From: Afipia sp. GAS231
GTDB taxonomy: Bacteria; Pseudomonadota; Alphaproteobacteria; Rhizobiales; Xanthobacteraceae
DNA length: 64,000 nt
Direction: 5' to 3'
Assembly (NCBI RefSeq): GCF_900103365.1
Contig: NZ_LT629703.1
Location: 1,612,001 to 1,676,000, forward strand
The notes under the pieces are model-generated. The model was given only the letters and a program-made list of their open reading frames with translations. It was not told where the DNA came from and made no database searches. How positions within the stretch are numbered: the stretch's first letter is position 1; each line of letters starts with the position of its first letter. Below are positions 55,524 through 64,000 of this stretch, piece after piece. A program made the translations under genes and the position numbers.

Positions 55524-56087
55524 TTAAAGGGCAGGTCTGAAGAAACACCGCCGAAGCAAGGACAGGGTAAATATGTGCAAGGGCTTTGCGATGTTCTTGA
55601 CCATCTGCTCGCCTAAATCCACGAACGCAAGCGGCAGCTTTTCGCCAATCTGATCTCGAACGGTGTGCGATATGCAAAGACCGCCTGGCTCGCTCAAAGT
55701 CTCCAATCGGGCGGCAATGTTGACGCCGTCACCAAACATATCATTTTGGTCAAGGATGATGTCGCCGACATTAATGCCGATCCGGAGCAAGAACCGTCGG
55801 TCCTCAGCCAACTCAACGTTGCGCTGGATCATTCCCCGTTGAATTGCAACGGCGCAAGCGACGCCATCGACCGCGCTCGCAAAGCTAACCAATAGCCCGT
55901 CGCCCGTTGTCTTGACGATGACCCCACCGTGAGCGGAGATTGTCGGATCGACGAGTTCCCGCCGGTGCGCCTTGAGAGCTTGAAGCGTGCCAAGCTCATC
56001 GGAACCCATTAGTCGGCTATAACCGACGACGTCTGCTGCCAGAATCGCGGCAAGTTTGCGCTCAACATGGTGTTGAGTAGTAACCAA
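55524..56087 (-). CDS. Truncated adenylate/guanylate cyclase
   Basis: 187 aa. The CHD domain is complete: ERKLAAILAADVVGYSRLMGSDELGTLQALKAHRRELVDPTISAHGG, VKTTGDGLLVSFASAVDGVACAVAIQRGM, GINVGDIILDQNDMFGDGVNIAARLETLSEPGG. Normal family members continue after VKNIAKPLHIFTL with a TPR or adenylate-cyclase tail of 300-400 residues; here the frame runs into SLLRRCFFRPAL and stops. The catalytic module may still fold. Broken at the junction with the ACT fragment. Confidence 0.8.
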   Translation of the reverse strand: MVTTQHHVERKLAAILAADVVGYSRLMGSDELGTLQALKAHRRELVDPTISAHGGVIVKTTGDGLLVSFASAVDGVACAVAIQRGMIQRNVELAEDRRFLLRIGINVGDIILDQNDMFGDGVNIAARLETLSEPGGLCISHTVRDQIGEKLPLAFVDLGEQMVKNIAKPLHIFTLSLLRRCFFRPAL

Positions 56088-56282
56088 CTCGCTGCCTCGT
56101 GTTGCGAGGGAACCTACCTATACCAGAAACTAAGTGTTCGCCGCGATGTCCGAGTTGGGGTCAAAAGGCGAAATACTCGCTCAGAGCAGATGCTTTCCGC
56201 TTTGGTTCCGAAAGCGGACTCTCGTTTGCCATCGCGCCATGTCCGAAAAGTGCCAATTTCGGAAGTCGCTCGACGGGCTTTA

Positions 56283-59200
56283 TCAAGAAAGCTCGTCGAG
56301 CAAGACCTTAGCCTCTCGCAGGTCGCGCGTTCCAAAGCCTTCGGTGAACCAATTGTAGACCGGCGTGAGAACATCACGTGCCCCTTGCCGTTTTCCCCGA
56401 TCACTCAACAGCCGCGCCATGCTCATCGCCGCGCGCAATTCCCAGGACTTCATCTGCCGCGCTCGCGCGACAGCCAGCGAACGCTCAAAATAGGCTTGGG
56501 CCTTGGCCTCGTCTCGCTGGGGCGACCTGAGCGCGATTTCGGCGGCAATGCGATGAACCTCGGCTTCGCACCACCTTTCCTCGCTTGCTTCCATCGCCGT
56601 CGTCGCCTCGCCAATACAGCGCCAAGCGTCATCGAATTGGTCGGAATCTGCATAGGCGATCGCCCACATGAACTTGTGTTCCGGCGTAAACAAAGTCGAT
56701 CCGGTGGACCGCCACAGCTCAATCCCGGACGTCATCATCCCCACGGCGTTAGCGGTTTGCTTGTTGAGGATCAGAACACAAGCGCGCCGAAATATCGCTT
56801 CCGCCCTTCGGAACGGAGCGCCTTTCTCCTCCGCCAGGACAACAAATTCTTCAATAAGTTCGTTTGCAGTGTCGTAGTTCCCGCAGTAGGTATTCGCAAT
56901 AATCGCAAAATTCAGGGCAAGCATCAAAGTGGCAGCCTGTCCCATCTGTCGCGCCTCCACCAGCGCGCAGTTTGCGTCGTTGAGCGCAGCGTCAGGATAG
57001 CCAAGTAGCCAGAAGACCATCGATCGAAAGGACAAGCATGTCACCCGACTGTCCGCGGCAAATCGCCCACTCAACCGACGGTGTTCTGTGGGACGGTAAA
57101 GGGCGAGCGATTCATCATAGTGAGCTCTGGCCCCAACGACGTCCCCCAAAAACATGAGCGTACTCGCCTTGATGCGGTGCCCGACCATGAGCGGCACGGC
57201 AGTGCCCTGCTTCTCCCCAAAAGCTAGAAACTGCTCTGCAAGCCTTCGTGCCACGTCGCCGTTAAAACCTATGAAATTGGCGACCCACTGGCCAAAGAGG
57301 GCGGAGAGCAGCAGCGAAGGGTCGTCGAGAGACTCCCCGAACCCTTCGGCCTGCTCGATCAACGCCCTGACCTGCTCCACCGCGGCCCTGGTTTCGGGCG
57401 CAGCATACCCTTTGACATGCATGAGCGTGTTCATGAGCGCGACCTGCAGCGTGATCTGCTCGCGACGCAGGTCGGGCGTGCCGGGCAAGATCGCGATCTG
57501 CGCTAGAGCATGGCCAAGTTGTTCCGCGGCTTCGACCAGCGCCGAGCGCTCCTGCGACCGCTGCCCCGCTTTGCCCCACAGGCGCGCCGACTTCTCGATC
57601 AGGTCGGCCTTTGTGTAGTGACGCGCCAGCAGCTCGGGTTGGCTTTCGACAGTCTCCGCGAACTGACTTTCGAGGATTTCGGCGATGCGCGCATGCAGCG
57701 CGCGCCGCGGCTCCCGCAGCAGCGTACCGTAGGCTGCGTCCTGTACCAGCGCATGTTTGAACAGATAGCTCGCATGCGGCGGGGTGCCCCGTCGAAACAG
57801 CAAACCGGCAGCAATCAGCCGGTCGAGCGCGGAGTCCAATTCTGCCTCCGGCTTTCGCGCGACCGCAGCCAGAAACGTGTGGCTAAATTCCCGGCCGATC
57901 GCTGCGCCCATCTGCGCCACTTCCTTCGCCGGGCCGAGCCGGTCGAGCCGGGCCATCAGCGAAGCCTGCAAGCTTGCCGGAACCGCGAGGGCAGGTGTTG
58001 GCGCCCCGGCCACAACTCGCTGCGTTTCGCTCTCTCCTTCCGCGTCCAGCACCGCTTTGGTCATCTCCTCAACGAACAGCGGAATGCCGTCGGTGCGCTC
58101 GATGATGTCCTGCCGGATGCCCTCCGGCAGCAATTTGTTCCCAACGACTCCCTCGATGAGAGAGTCGATTTCGCGCCGTGCCAGCCTATTGAGGGTCAAG
58201 GCAGTCACGTGCGGCCGCCCGATCCAGAGCGGGCTGAATTCGGGTCTGAATGTAACAAGTATCAGCAGCCGATGGCTCACAGCCAGATCGACCGCTCGGC
58301 TGAACAGCTCCAGGCTCGTCGGATCCGTCCAATGCGCATCCTCAAAAATCATGAGCACGGGATTGATCTGCGCCAGCGCCTCGACCTGCGAACCAAGCGC
58401 TTCCAGCGTTTTCTGCCGGCGGAGCTGCGGCTCAAGTTCAAGCTGAGGGTAGCGTCCATCGTTGGGCAGCGACAGCATTTCGGCAATCAGCGCCGCGTCC
58501 TGAGACGACGTCGAGCTTTGCGCCAGCAGCGCATCGAGCTTGTCGATTCTTGCCTGCGGACTGTCATCGTGCACAAAGCCGGCGGCGCGCATCATGTGGC
58601 TGATGACGGGAAAGAGCGCGCTGTCGGTATGCTGCGGCGAGCAGAAATAGCGCAAACGGGTGTGCGGTTCGCGTGCAAGTTCTTCCAATAACGCGGCCGT
58701 GAGCCGTGATTTGCCGATGCCCGCCTCACCGGAAAGCAGCACCACCTGACCTTCGCCGCTTTTTGCTCTCGACCACCGGCGAAGCAGCAATTCAAGTTCT
58801 TCTTCCCGCCCGACGAGGGCGGTGAGAGTCCCCTCATGCAACGCCTCGAAGCGGCTTTCCACCGAGCTTGGTCGCAGCGCCGCCCACGCGTGCACCGCCC
58901 CGGTGATGCCCTTGAGCTCTTTGGCCCCAAGGTCCTGCAGCTCGAACAAATTTCCGACAAGCCTGCGTGTGTGTTCGGCTAACACCACCGTGTTGGGCGC
59001 TGCGATACTTTGTAACCGGGCAGCAAGGTTTGGAGTCTCGCCGATAATGCCGCGCTCCTGCGCCTCGCCAGACCCGACCAGATCGCCCACCACCACAAGT
59101 CCGGTGGCTATGCCGACGCGCACTTGCAGGAGAACCGGGGCCTTGAGGGAAGCCACCCCTTGAATCAGGTCCAATCCGGTCCTTACCGCGCGCTCTGCAT

Positions 59201-59657
59201 CATCCTCGTGCGCCTGTGGATAGCCAAAATAAATGAGCACGCCATCGCCCATATATTTCGCCACGAAACCGGCGAAGCGACGTACCGTTTCGGCGACGCT
59301 CTGCTGATAGGCGAAAACGATCTCACGCAAATCCTCAGGATCCATACGCGCGGAGAGCGCCGTCGAACCGACAAGGTCCGCGAACATCACGGTGACCTGG
59401 CGGCGTTCCGCAGTGTCCTTGGCGGCCTTTTCGGTGGCCAGAGGAGCTTCGGACAGCGGCGCTGGTGCGCTCGCGTCAGCGCGCAACGCGGCGATTGCGT
59501 CGAGCAGCTTACGGCGATGCCCGACAAATCCGACACCAAGGTCCTTTAGATCCTCCGCCGTCAAACTTGGCAGGACCGTGTCGTCGATCTCATTCTCGCG
59601 GAATGCCGCCTCATATTGTTCGAGGCCAAGCCTCCGCAGCCAACCTCCGACGTCCAT
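56283..59657 (-). CDS. SAM-adenylate cyclase-AAA ATPase-TPR signalling protein
   Basis: 1124 aa from ATG 59657 (MDVGGWLRRLGLEQYEAAFRENEID). Order of domains: SAM (1-62), CHD cyclase (85-265, with VTVMFADLVGSTALSARMDPED and AKYMGDGVLIYFGYPQAHEDDAERAVRTGL), AAA/STAND NTPase with Walker A GEAGIGKS at 310-317 and a Walker B-like LMIFEDAHWTDPTSLE, then a helical TPR-like half (ADLIEKSARLWGKAGQRSQERSALVEAAEQLGHAL and on). A common architecture in Bradyrhizobium, of unknown signal. The longer start at 59819 lacks homology. Upstream 56088-56282 holds only a short hairpin (CCGCTTT/AAAGCGG). Confidence 0.93.
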   Translation of the reverse strand: MDVGGWLRRLGLEQYEAAFRENEIDDTVLPSLTAEDLKDLGVGFVGHRRKLLDAIAALRADASAPAPLSEAPLATEKAAKDTAERRQVTVMFADLVGSTALSARMDPEDLREIVFAYQQSVAETVRRFAGFVAKYMGDGVLIYFGYPQAHEDDAERAVRTGLDLIQGVASLKAPVLLQVRVGIATGLVVVGDLVGSGEAQERGIIGETPNLAARLQSIAAPNTVVLAEHTRRLVGNLFELQDLGAKELKGITGAVHAWAALRPSSVESRFEALHEGTLTALVGREEELELLLRRWSRAKSGEGQVVLLSGEAGIGKSRLTAALLEELAREPHTRLRYFCSPQHTDSALFPVISHMMRAAGFVHDDSPQARIDKLDALLAQSSTSSQDAALIAEMLSLPNDGRYPQLELEPQLRRQKTLEALGSQVEALAQINPVLMIFEDAHWTDPTSLELFSRAVDLAVSHRLLILVTFRPEFSPLWIGRPHVTALTLNRLARREIDSLIEGVVGNKLLPEGIRQDIIERTDGIPLFVEEMTKAVLDAEGESETQRVVAGAPTPALAVPASLQASLMARLDRLGPAKEVAQMGAAIGREFSHTFLAAVARKPEAELDSALDRLIAAGLLFRRGTPPHASYLFKHALVQDAAYGTLLREPRRALHARIAEILESQFAETVESQPELLARHYTKADLIEKSARLWGKAGQRSQERSALVEAAEQLGHALAQIAILPGTPDLRREQITLQVALMNTLMHVKGYAAPETRAAVEQVRALIEQAEGFGESLDDPSLLLSALFGQWVANFIGFNGDVARRLAEQFLAFGEKQGTAVPLMVGHRIKASTLMFLGDVVGARAHYDESLALYRPTEHRRLSGRFAADSRVTCLSFRSMVFWLLGYPDAALNDANCALVEARQMGQAATLMLALNFAIIANTYCGNYDTANELIEEFVVLAEEKGAPFRRAEAIFRRACVLILNKQTANAVGMMTSGIELWRSTGSTLFTPEHKFMWAIAYADSDQFDDAWRCIGEATTAMEASEERWCEAEVHRIAAEIALRSPQRDEAKAQAYFERSLAVARARQMKSWELRAAMSMARLLSDRGKRQGARDVLTPVYNWFTEGFGTRDLREAKVLLDELS

Positions 59658-59869
59658 GACAGCGCCCCGGCTTCGCCTTGCGCGGCATGATCCTCCAGGC
59701 GAGACAGCCTGTCTAGGGTATCGTTTTTTGAATGACCGGTTTGGGTCAATCGCTACACCGGACTTGCCGCCAAGCCGACCTCGGAGTCCGCTTTCGCCCG
59801 AAAACAGACCTAATTTCATAACCTAACCTGGTGGCCCATGCTTCTCACTCTGTAACCGAGCCGAGGAGT

Positions 59870-60187
59870 ATGACCATGCAGGATCAGGTGAATACTGTCC
59901 CAGCGCCCAAGCGAGTGCCCTGGAACAAGGCGAAGCTGACCGGGGCGAAGCCACCGTTGCGTCCTAAGCACGTCTGGTCGATCCGGACGAAACTCCAGAT
60001 CGAGGGCCGCGCTCGCGATCTGGCCATGTTCAATTTGGCAATCGACAGCAAGCTTCGCGGCTGTGATGTCGTCGCCATCCGGGTCGAGGACGTCGCCGAC
60101 GGCCGAAGACGGGCGGACGACGCCGGAAATAAAAAAGCCAGGCATTTGCGCGCTGCGGCCTACCGGGCTCAAAATGCTTTCATATGA
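59870..60187 (+). pseudogene. Broken tyrosine recombinase (N-terminal half)
   Basis: Starts MTMQDQVNTVPAPKRVPWNK. The segment GAKPPLRPKHVWSIRTKLQIEG, then DLAMFNLAIDSKLRGCDVVAIRVEDVA, is the start of the small (about 200 aa) phage-integrase family of rhizobial chromosomes, in which an arginine of the catalytic core is in the SKLRGCD region. After DVA the sequence leaves the family (GRRRADDAGNKK) and stops; the HxxR/Tyr half is gone. Confidence 0.75.
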
Positions 60188-60568
60188 AAAAGCTCGACCC
60201 GCCAGCCCCGGTACTTCCAAGACTGAACCGAAAATCTCACGCTGTGGAGTCTCAAGTTTAGTTCCGAGCGAGGAACGCGCGGGGTGTTGCGAAACTACGA
60301 CAGCATTAAGGGCGAACAACTCGCTTCGTCTCGCCAAGCGCGCACAGGGGCCTCTACGTCTGAGGTTTTTCTGATGTTGGGTTTGGTCCGTCGTCCACGC
60401 GCCACAGCGGTCATGGTTGGAAATATGCACCCTTTGCTCGCATGGGATGCCTTTCTGCTGTGACGCCATGGAAGCGGAATGAAGGTTGGCGATATCTTGC
60501 TTGTTGAGCGCGACAACGGGGCTGGGATGACTGTGCGCTACTTGTTGCCCCGCGCCAACTGCGGCGGC
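60188..60568. other. Region without recognisable gene
   Basis: 380 nt between the broken integrase and the 45-aa gene. Frames on both strands are short and unlike known families. Probably what is left of the integrase tail and other decayed DNA. Confidence 0.4.
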
Positions 60569-60706
60569 CTAAATGTGAATGCCGAGCTGCGCAAGGATAG
60601 GACGAGCCATTCGCACAGCCGCGAGCGTGTAGTGCCCCCCGTTGAAGTTGGCATCCACAACCCACAAAGCGACTACGGCAATAACGGCAGCCAAAAAGGC
60701 TTTCAT
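60569..60706 (-). CDS. Small single-helix membrane or exported protein (45 aa)
   Basis: ATG 60706 to TAG 60569, too short for usual gene calling. Protein: MKAFLAAVIAVVALWVVDAN, then FNGGHYTLAAVRMARPILAQ and LGIHI. A signal or anchor helix is followed by a short polar tail. I recall near-identical small proteins in many Bradyrhizobium genomes, which supports its reality. Function unknown. 44 nt downstream of the zinc-ribbon gene on the same strand. Confidence 0.7.
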   Translation of the reverse strand: MKAFLAAVIAVVALWVVDANFNGGHYTLAAVRMARPILAQLGIHI

Positions 60707-60750
60707 AAGTTATCTACGCTTCGAGGGGCCGTATGGTTTTGCCAGCGGCC

Positions 60751-60900
60751 TTACGGAACGTCCCATTCAACGCGGTTGCACTTGTAGCACCGGAACACCT
60801 TGATCAGAGGCTTGGCCCCAATAGCGGGCAGTTTGCCCAATGGCTGCATGTGGGCGTGGCAGTTCTCGCACTCGCGGGCGTCCCGGGTCTGTTCGGCCAT
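60751..60900 (-). CDS. Small zinc-ribbon-like protein (49 aa)
   Basis: ATG 60900 to TAA 60751. Protein: MAEQTRDARECENCHAHMQP, LGKLPAIGAKPLIKVFRCYK, CNRVEWDVP. Two CxxC knuckles (C11-x2-C14 and C38-x2-C41) would bind one zinc. Coding is supported by the conserved CxxC pair and normal protein composition, while the other frames are Arg/Pro-rich. It probably belongs with the 45-aa gene downstream. Confidence 0.72.
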   Translation of the reverse strand: MAEQTRDARECENCHAHMQPLGKLPAIGAKPLIKVFRCYKCNRVEWDVP

Positions 60901-60986
60901 CCTGAAAGGATGGACCTGAAACCGGTCGGAACAATGAAGATTGGCCCCGTACGACTACTGCCACTCAGGCGGCTAGGGGAAATAGA

Positions 60987-61015
60987 AAAGCCGCCCCTCT
61001 GAGAAAGGCGGCTTT
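60987..61015 (-). terminator. Hairpin with T-rich tail on the minus strand
   Basis: AAAGCCGCC (60987-60995) pairs with GGCGGCTTT (61007-61015), loop 11; on the minus strand it continues TTTTCTATTT. It lies 87 nt upstream of the zinc-ribbon gene, so it would end a transcript from the right. The only candidate there is an unsupported 100-codon frame (60973-61275), through which the hairpin runs. The stretch 61016-61355 otherwise shows nothing. Confidence 0.5.
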
Positions 61016-61355
61016 CCAACTGAGGTCATCACCAGCCATGATGATGATCGATTGGCTTTACCCGGCACCGGATAACCAGACATCTTCGAAACCGGTTGGC
61101 ATTTTTCAAACGTACCGAGAGCGAACCAGGCGCTGTCCCAACTTGATCTTCCAGGACAGAAGCCAGCAGCCTGGATGAGCGCTGCGAAATCTGCCTCGGG
61201 CGCGGTGAAATCAGTCCCGGATGTTGCTACGCTGATCCTGGCAACCTTGACTGGAGCCGTTGGATGCCGTCGCATCCACCGCTCCTGATCGCATCGTCGT
61301 TGCGGAAGACCCCCAACGCAGGGCTACGTTCCGAATCCAGACAGCGAGGCACGCC

Positions 61356-62639
61356 ATGGTGAAACCGTTTCCGTCGAAGACCCACATCGGCAACCACATG
61401 CTGCATCCCGAAACGCTCATGCTGAACTACGGTTACGATCCGCAATTGTCGGAAGGAGCCGTCAAACCACCGGTCTTTCTGACCTCAACCTTCGTCTTCA
61501 GGACCGCCGAAGACGGACAGGATTACTTCGATTTCGTCTCGGGTCGGCGCGAGCCTCCCGAGGGGATGGGTGCGGGCCTGGTTTATTCGCGGTTCAATCA
61601 TCCCAACAGCGAGATCGTCGAGGACAGGCTCTCTGTCTACGAGCGCACCGAGAAATGCGCGCTGTTCTCGTCCGGCATGGCGGCGATTGCGACCACGATC
61701 CTCGCGTTCGCCCGCCCTGGCGACGTCATTCTGCACTCTCAACCGCTCTATGGCGGGACGGAAACTCTGTTAGCAAAGACGCTTGCGGGCCTCTCCATCG
61801 GAGCGGTGGGCTTTGCCGGCGGCATCGACGAAGCCGCAGTCAGACTGGCGGCGGAGGACGCCCTGCGCAAAGGCCGGGTAGCGATGATTTTCATCGAAAC
61901 CCCGGCAAATCCCACCAACGGCCTAGTCGATATCGCGATGGTCCGCCGCGTCGCCGAGGTGATCGGCCAGGCTCAGGGGCACACGCCGATCGTCGCCTGC
62001 GACAATACGCTGCTCGGGCCGGTGTTTCAGCGGCCGATCGAACACGGCGCGGATCTTTCGTTGTACTCGCTAACCAAATATATCGGCGGTCATTCCGACT
62101 TGATCGCGGGCGCTGCGCTCGGCTCAAGAGCCCTCATGAAAGACGTCAAAGCGTTGCGAGGCGCCATCGGCACCCAACTGGACCCCCATTCCTGCTGGAT
62201 GATCAGCCGGTCGCTCGAAACACTGAGCATCCGCATGGAAAAAGCTGACAGAAACGCGCGGCTCGTGGCGGATTACCTGCGCGACCACGCCAAGGTCGCG
62301 AAGGTCCATTACCTTGCTCACCACGAAGAGGCCTCCCCCGCCGGCCGTCTGTTCGCGAGGCAGTGCACCGGCGCGGGCTCCACGTTCTCGTTCGACATTG
62401 TCGGCGGCCAAGCTGCCGCATTCAAATTCTTGAACGCGCTGCAAATCTTCAAGCTGGCGGTGAGCCTGGGCGGCACCGAGTCGCTTGCCAGCCTGCCCGC
62501 AAGCATGACCCACTCCGGCGTTCCGGCTGACATCCGCCAAAAAATAGGTGTTCTCAACTCCACGATCCGGCTGTCGATCGGCATCGAACACCCGTCCGAT
62601 CTGATCGCGGACATCACGCAGGCTTTGAACGAGGCATAG
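61356..62639 (+). CDS. Methionine gamma-lyase / cystathionine gamma-synthase family PLP enzyme
   Basis: 427 aa from ATG 61356, with GAGG seven bases upstream; the earlier ATG at 61260 adds 32 unrelated residues. Cys/Met-metabolism PLP fold: [56 protein letters not shown], catalytic Lys in [40 protein letters not shown]. About 30 residues longer than E. coli MetB, as in alphaproteobacterial methionine gamma-lyase-like members. No biosynthetic neighbours, so lyase versus synthase remains open. Confidence 0.9.
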   Translation: MVKPFPSKTHIGNHMLHPETLMLNYGYDPQLSEGAVKPPVFLTSTFVFRTAEDGQDYFDFVSGRREPPEGMGAGLVYSRFNHPNSEIVEDRLSVYERTEKCALFSSGMAAIATTILAFARPGDVILHSQPLYGGTETLLAKTLAGLSIGAVGFAGGIDEAAVRLAAEDALRKGRVAMIFIETPANPTNGLVDIAMVRRVAEVIGQAQGHTPIVACDNTLLGPVFQRPIEHGADLSLYSLTKYIGGHSDLIAGAALGSRALMKDVKALRGAIGTQLDPHSCWMISRSLETLSIRMEKADRNARLVADYLRDHAKVAKVHYLAHHEEASPAGRLFARQCTGAGSTFSFDIVGGQAAAFKFLNALQIFKLAVSLGGTESLASLPASMTHSGVPADIRQKIGVLNSTIRLSIGIEHPSDLIADITQALNEA

Positions 62640-63067
62640 CTGCACTCCTTGCTGAGAACCGTGTAAGAACCGACTGCGGCCTTTGAAAGCGGACGTGTAG
62701 GTCTGCCCTGTGCCATTAACTGCCAAAATATGACGTCAGCGGTTAGTCTGCTCTTCCCTCAACAGTACCTGCTTGGTACGCGGTCAACGACTATCCAACA
62801 CGCTTACCCGCAGACACCGAGAGACGCATCACCTATGGTGCACGCGCGCATGCGATAAAGGGGCACGTGCCAAAGTAACTGAGGCAGCTCTGGGTCAATC
62901 TCGACATTCTGACCATGCGCCTATCGCTCCGGTCTACCCCCGGAAGCAGACAAGTTCAGGGCCGGTAGGCACTTCGCAAAAGTGCCAAACTCGGACATCG
63001 TGGACGCAACTCGCTCAAATAAACAGGCTGTCAAAAAGAAAAAACCGCCCGGAGGCAACTTCTCAAT
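62640..63067. other. Region without recognisable gene
   Basis: 428 nt. A purine-rich run (AAAAAGAAAAAACCGCCCGG, about 63034-63053) gives a T-rich minus-strand tail just downstream of the 61-aa gene and may aid termination, but the stem is weak. Nothing else seen. Confidence 0.4.
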
Positions 63068-63253
63068 TCAAACTTGATGTAATTTTTTGGTCAGTTCGTC
63101 TTTGATTTCTCGTGCCTGTTCTTCGGTGAACCCTACCGCTGGTCGGCCGCCTTCCAAGCTTGCCGGGCCTCGGCCATGCCTGTCCCAAACCATCCAGTGC
63201 GTGGTTCCTTTCCTTACAAGATAGCGCGTCAAATAAGGGGTTTGGTCAGTCAT
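63068..63253 (-). CDS. Small hypothetical protein (61 aa)
   Basis: From ATG 63253 with GAGGG five bases upstream. Protein begins MTDQTPYLTRYLVRKGTTHW and ends VGFTEEQAREIKDELTKKLH. A beta-hairpin-like first half with Trp-rich WMVWDRHGRGP and an amphipathic C-terminal helix. Normal coding composition and a good ribosome site. No family recognised. Confidence 0.65.
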   Translation of the reverse strand: MTDQTPYLTRYLVRKGTTHWMVWDRHGRGPASLEGGRPAVGFTEEQAREIKDELTKKLHQV

Positions 63254-63390
63254 TTTTCCCTCAGCTCCACGGCGATTATTCATCGATCCATTGACCGATT
63301 TGCTGCATCCCACCGTCGTCGCTTCGTAAATTTCGCCCGCATCTTTCTTAAGCATATTTTCGAGAAGGCTAGTCACCTAATGGCGCCGGC

Positions 63391-63630
63391 CTAATCGAAA
63401 GCGACGCCGATCCGGAAATCTCTGCGCCAGACCACATGGCAAGGAAGTTTCAATCCGTGATCCGGTATTGCTAATGTAAATGTCGCCGGGATCTCCCTTT
63501 GATCGGAGACCTCGATTGCCGCGCCAGTGATCGATAGGTCGCGGACCGTACAAGGAATTTTGTCGCCGCCGTACTCGATCTTGGCAGGCTTCATCACACG
63601 GTGACGGGGTGCAATCCTGGTTTCGGCCAC
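63391..63630 (-). CDS. PilZ-domain protein
   Basis: 79 aa if GTG 63630 is used (GAGAG eight bases upstream); TTG 63645 gives 84 aa. The PilZ pattern is APRHRVMKPAKIEYGG followed by CTVRDLSITGAAIEVSD and CHVVWRRDFRIGVAFD, i.e. the basic RxxxK/R stretch and D-S-xx-G-A of c-di-GMP receptors. Single-domain PilZ proteins are numerous in Bradyrhizobium, and some have lost nucleotide binding. The first arginine pair is imperfect here. Confidence 0.85.
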   Translation of the reverse strand: MAETRIAPRHRVMKPAKIEYGGDKIPCTVRDLSITGAAIEVSDQREIPATFTLAIPDHGLKLPCHVVWRRDFRIGVAFD

Positions 63631-63738
63631 TCGAATAGCTCTCAAGAGTACGAGAATTGTTGTTCGAAATAGCAGTCCTTGAATGGGTCGAAGATTTGGC
63701 GAGGGATTGATGAACTGATCAGCTCAAGGCCCCAGCAA

Positions 63739-63960
63739 TCACTCCCAATCACTTCCGTATTCTTCGGTCTTTTGACTGATCCAAAGCAAAGCAGCCCTGC
63801 AATCGAACCAAACCAGCCGCTCTTCTTCGGCGCCGCCGTCAGACGTCATGTGCAGAAGAAACTCGTTCTCGCCGATCCTTAAAAGGGTATCGCGCGCCTG
63901 TTGTTCTACAAGCGTTTTGGTATCAAGAAATGGATAGGTGCGAGAAGAAATAAGTTGCAT
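63739..63960 (-). CDS. Small hypothetical protein (73 aa)
   Basis: From ATG 63960: MQLISSRTYPFLDTKTLVEQ, later LLRIGENEFLLHMTSDGGAE and WFDCRAALLWISQKTEEYGS. Composition is that of a real small alpha/beta protein, and similar short proteins with CRAAL-W-x-E endings are common in Bradyrhizobium from memory. No ribosome site is obvious. Function unknown. Confidence 0.55.
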   Translation of the reverse strand: MQLISSRTYPFLDTKTLVEQQARDTLLRIGENEFLLHMTSDGGAEEERLVWFDCRAALLWISQKTEEYGSDWE

Positions 63961-64000
63961 GACGAATCGATGCCGTCAAAAAAAATGACTTATCCCACTA

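Noticed and set aside
57510..58691. A 393-codon plus-strand frame opposite the SAM-cyclase-AAA gene
   Set aside because: Antisense shadow with Arg/Gln-rich composition and no domain signature.
60973..61275. A 100-codon minus-strand frame near the methionine gamma-lyase-like gene
   Set aside because: It runs through a terminator-like hairpin, has no ribosome site and no recognisable family.
1..64000. CRISPR arrays, rRNA genes, replication origin, phage structural genes
   Set aside because: No regularly spaced repeats, no rRNA-like sequence, no dnaA/parAB/rep context and no capsid or tail genes were seen.

Overview
The window looks like chromosomal DNA of an alphaproteobacterium of the Bradyrhizobium/Nitrobacteraceae type. 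It is GC-rich with dense short operons. It carries LysR, IclR and TetR regulators, SAM/cyclase/AAA/TPR signalling proteins, a coiled-coil porin and small conserved proteins that I associate with Bradyrhizobium. The genus is an inference from gene content; no rRNA or intact tRNA is present.

Left part (1 to about 21.6 kb) is a mosaic of small catabolic units separated by decayed genes. It starts with the 3' end of mmsA and a tautomerase. A minus-strand cluster follows: a mandelate-racemase-like enolase-superfamily enzyme, two small tautomerases (one lacking the catalytic Pro1), an MmgE/PrpD protein, a LysR regulator and a nitronate-monooxygenase-like flavoprotein. Next come a second LysR, an exported protein and an XRE/MmyB-type regulator. 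Then a ModA-like binding protein, a flavin amine oxidase and an ActP-like sodium/solute symporter with its DUF485 partner. Last are a TetR regulator divergent from a PNPOx-like protein, an exported MBL-fold hydrolase and a DUF2939-like protein. Remnants of an adenylate cyclase, an SDR (N- and C-terminal pieces in different places) and a cupin regulator lie between them.

At 21602-21645 the 3' 44 nt of a tRNA-Glu(CTC)-like gene lies just before a tyrosine recombinase (21791-23176). This is the layout expected at the broken end of an integrated element extending to the right. The cargo at 23.4-45.4 kb is an almost complete oxalate assimilation system. It holds a porin, an OxlT-like antiporter, formyl-CoA:oxalate CoA-transferase (frc), oxalyl-CoA decarboxylase (oxc), a PanE-like reductase that probably acts as oxalyl-CoA reductase, a second sucCD pair, an FAH-family protein, an aldehyde dehydrogenase and two regulators. 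It continues with a gcl-hyi-glxR-glycerate kinase-pyruvate kinase operon. The scheme is: oxalate to oxalyl-CoA, then either formyl-CoA plus CO2 or glyoxylate, then tartronate semialdehyde, glycerate, 2-phosphoglycerate, and pyruvate after host enolase. A 21-bp palindrome before oxlT and related half-sites before oxc and sucC suggest a shared regulator, probably the IclR protein.

Right part (45.4-64 kb): a 70-bp repeat matching the one after the integrase, two adjacent toxin-antitoxin modules (ParS/RES and VapBC), an MFS transporter, and an amino-sugar salvage cluster (nagA; sugar kinase, murQ, SIS protein) with visibly different codon use. It ends with a truncated cyclase abutting an ACT-domain fragment, a 1124-aa SAM-cyclase-AAA-TPR protein, a broken integrase, two very small genes too short for ordinary calling, a methionine gamma-lyase-like PLP enzyme, a PilZ protein and small unknowns.
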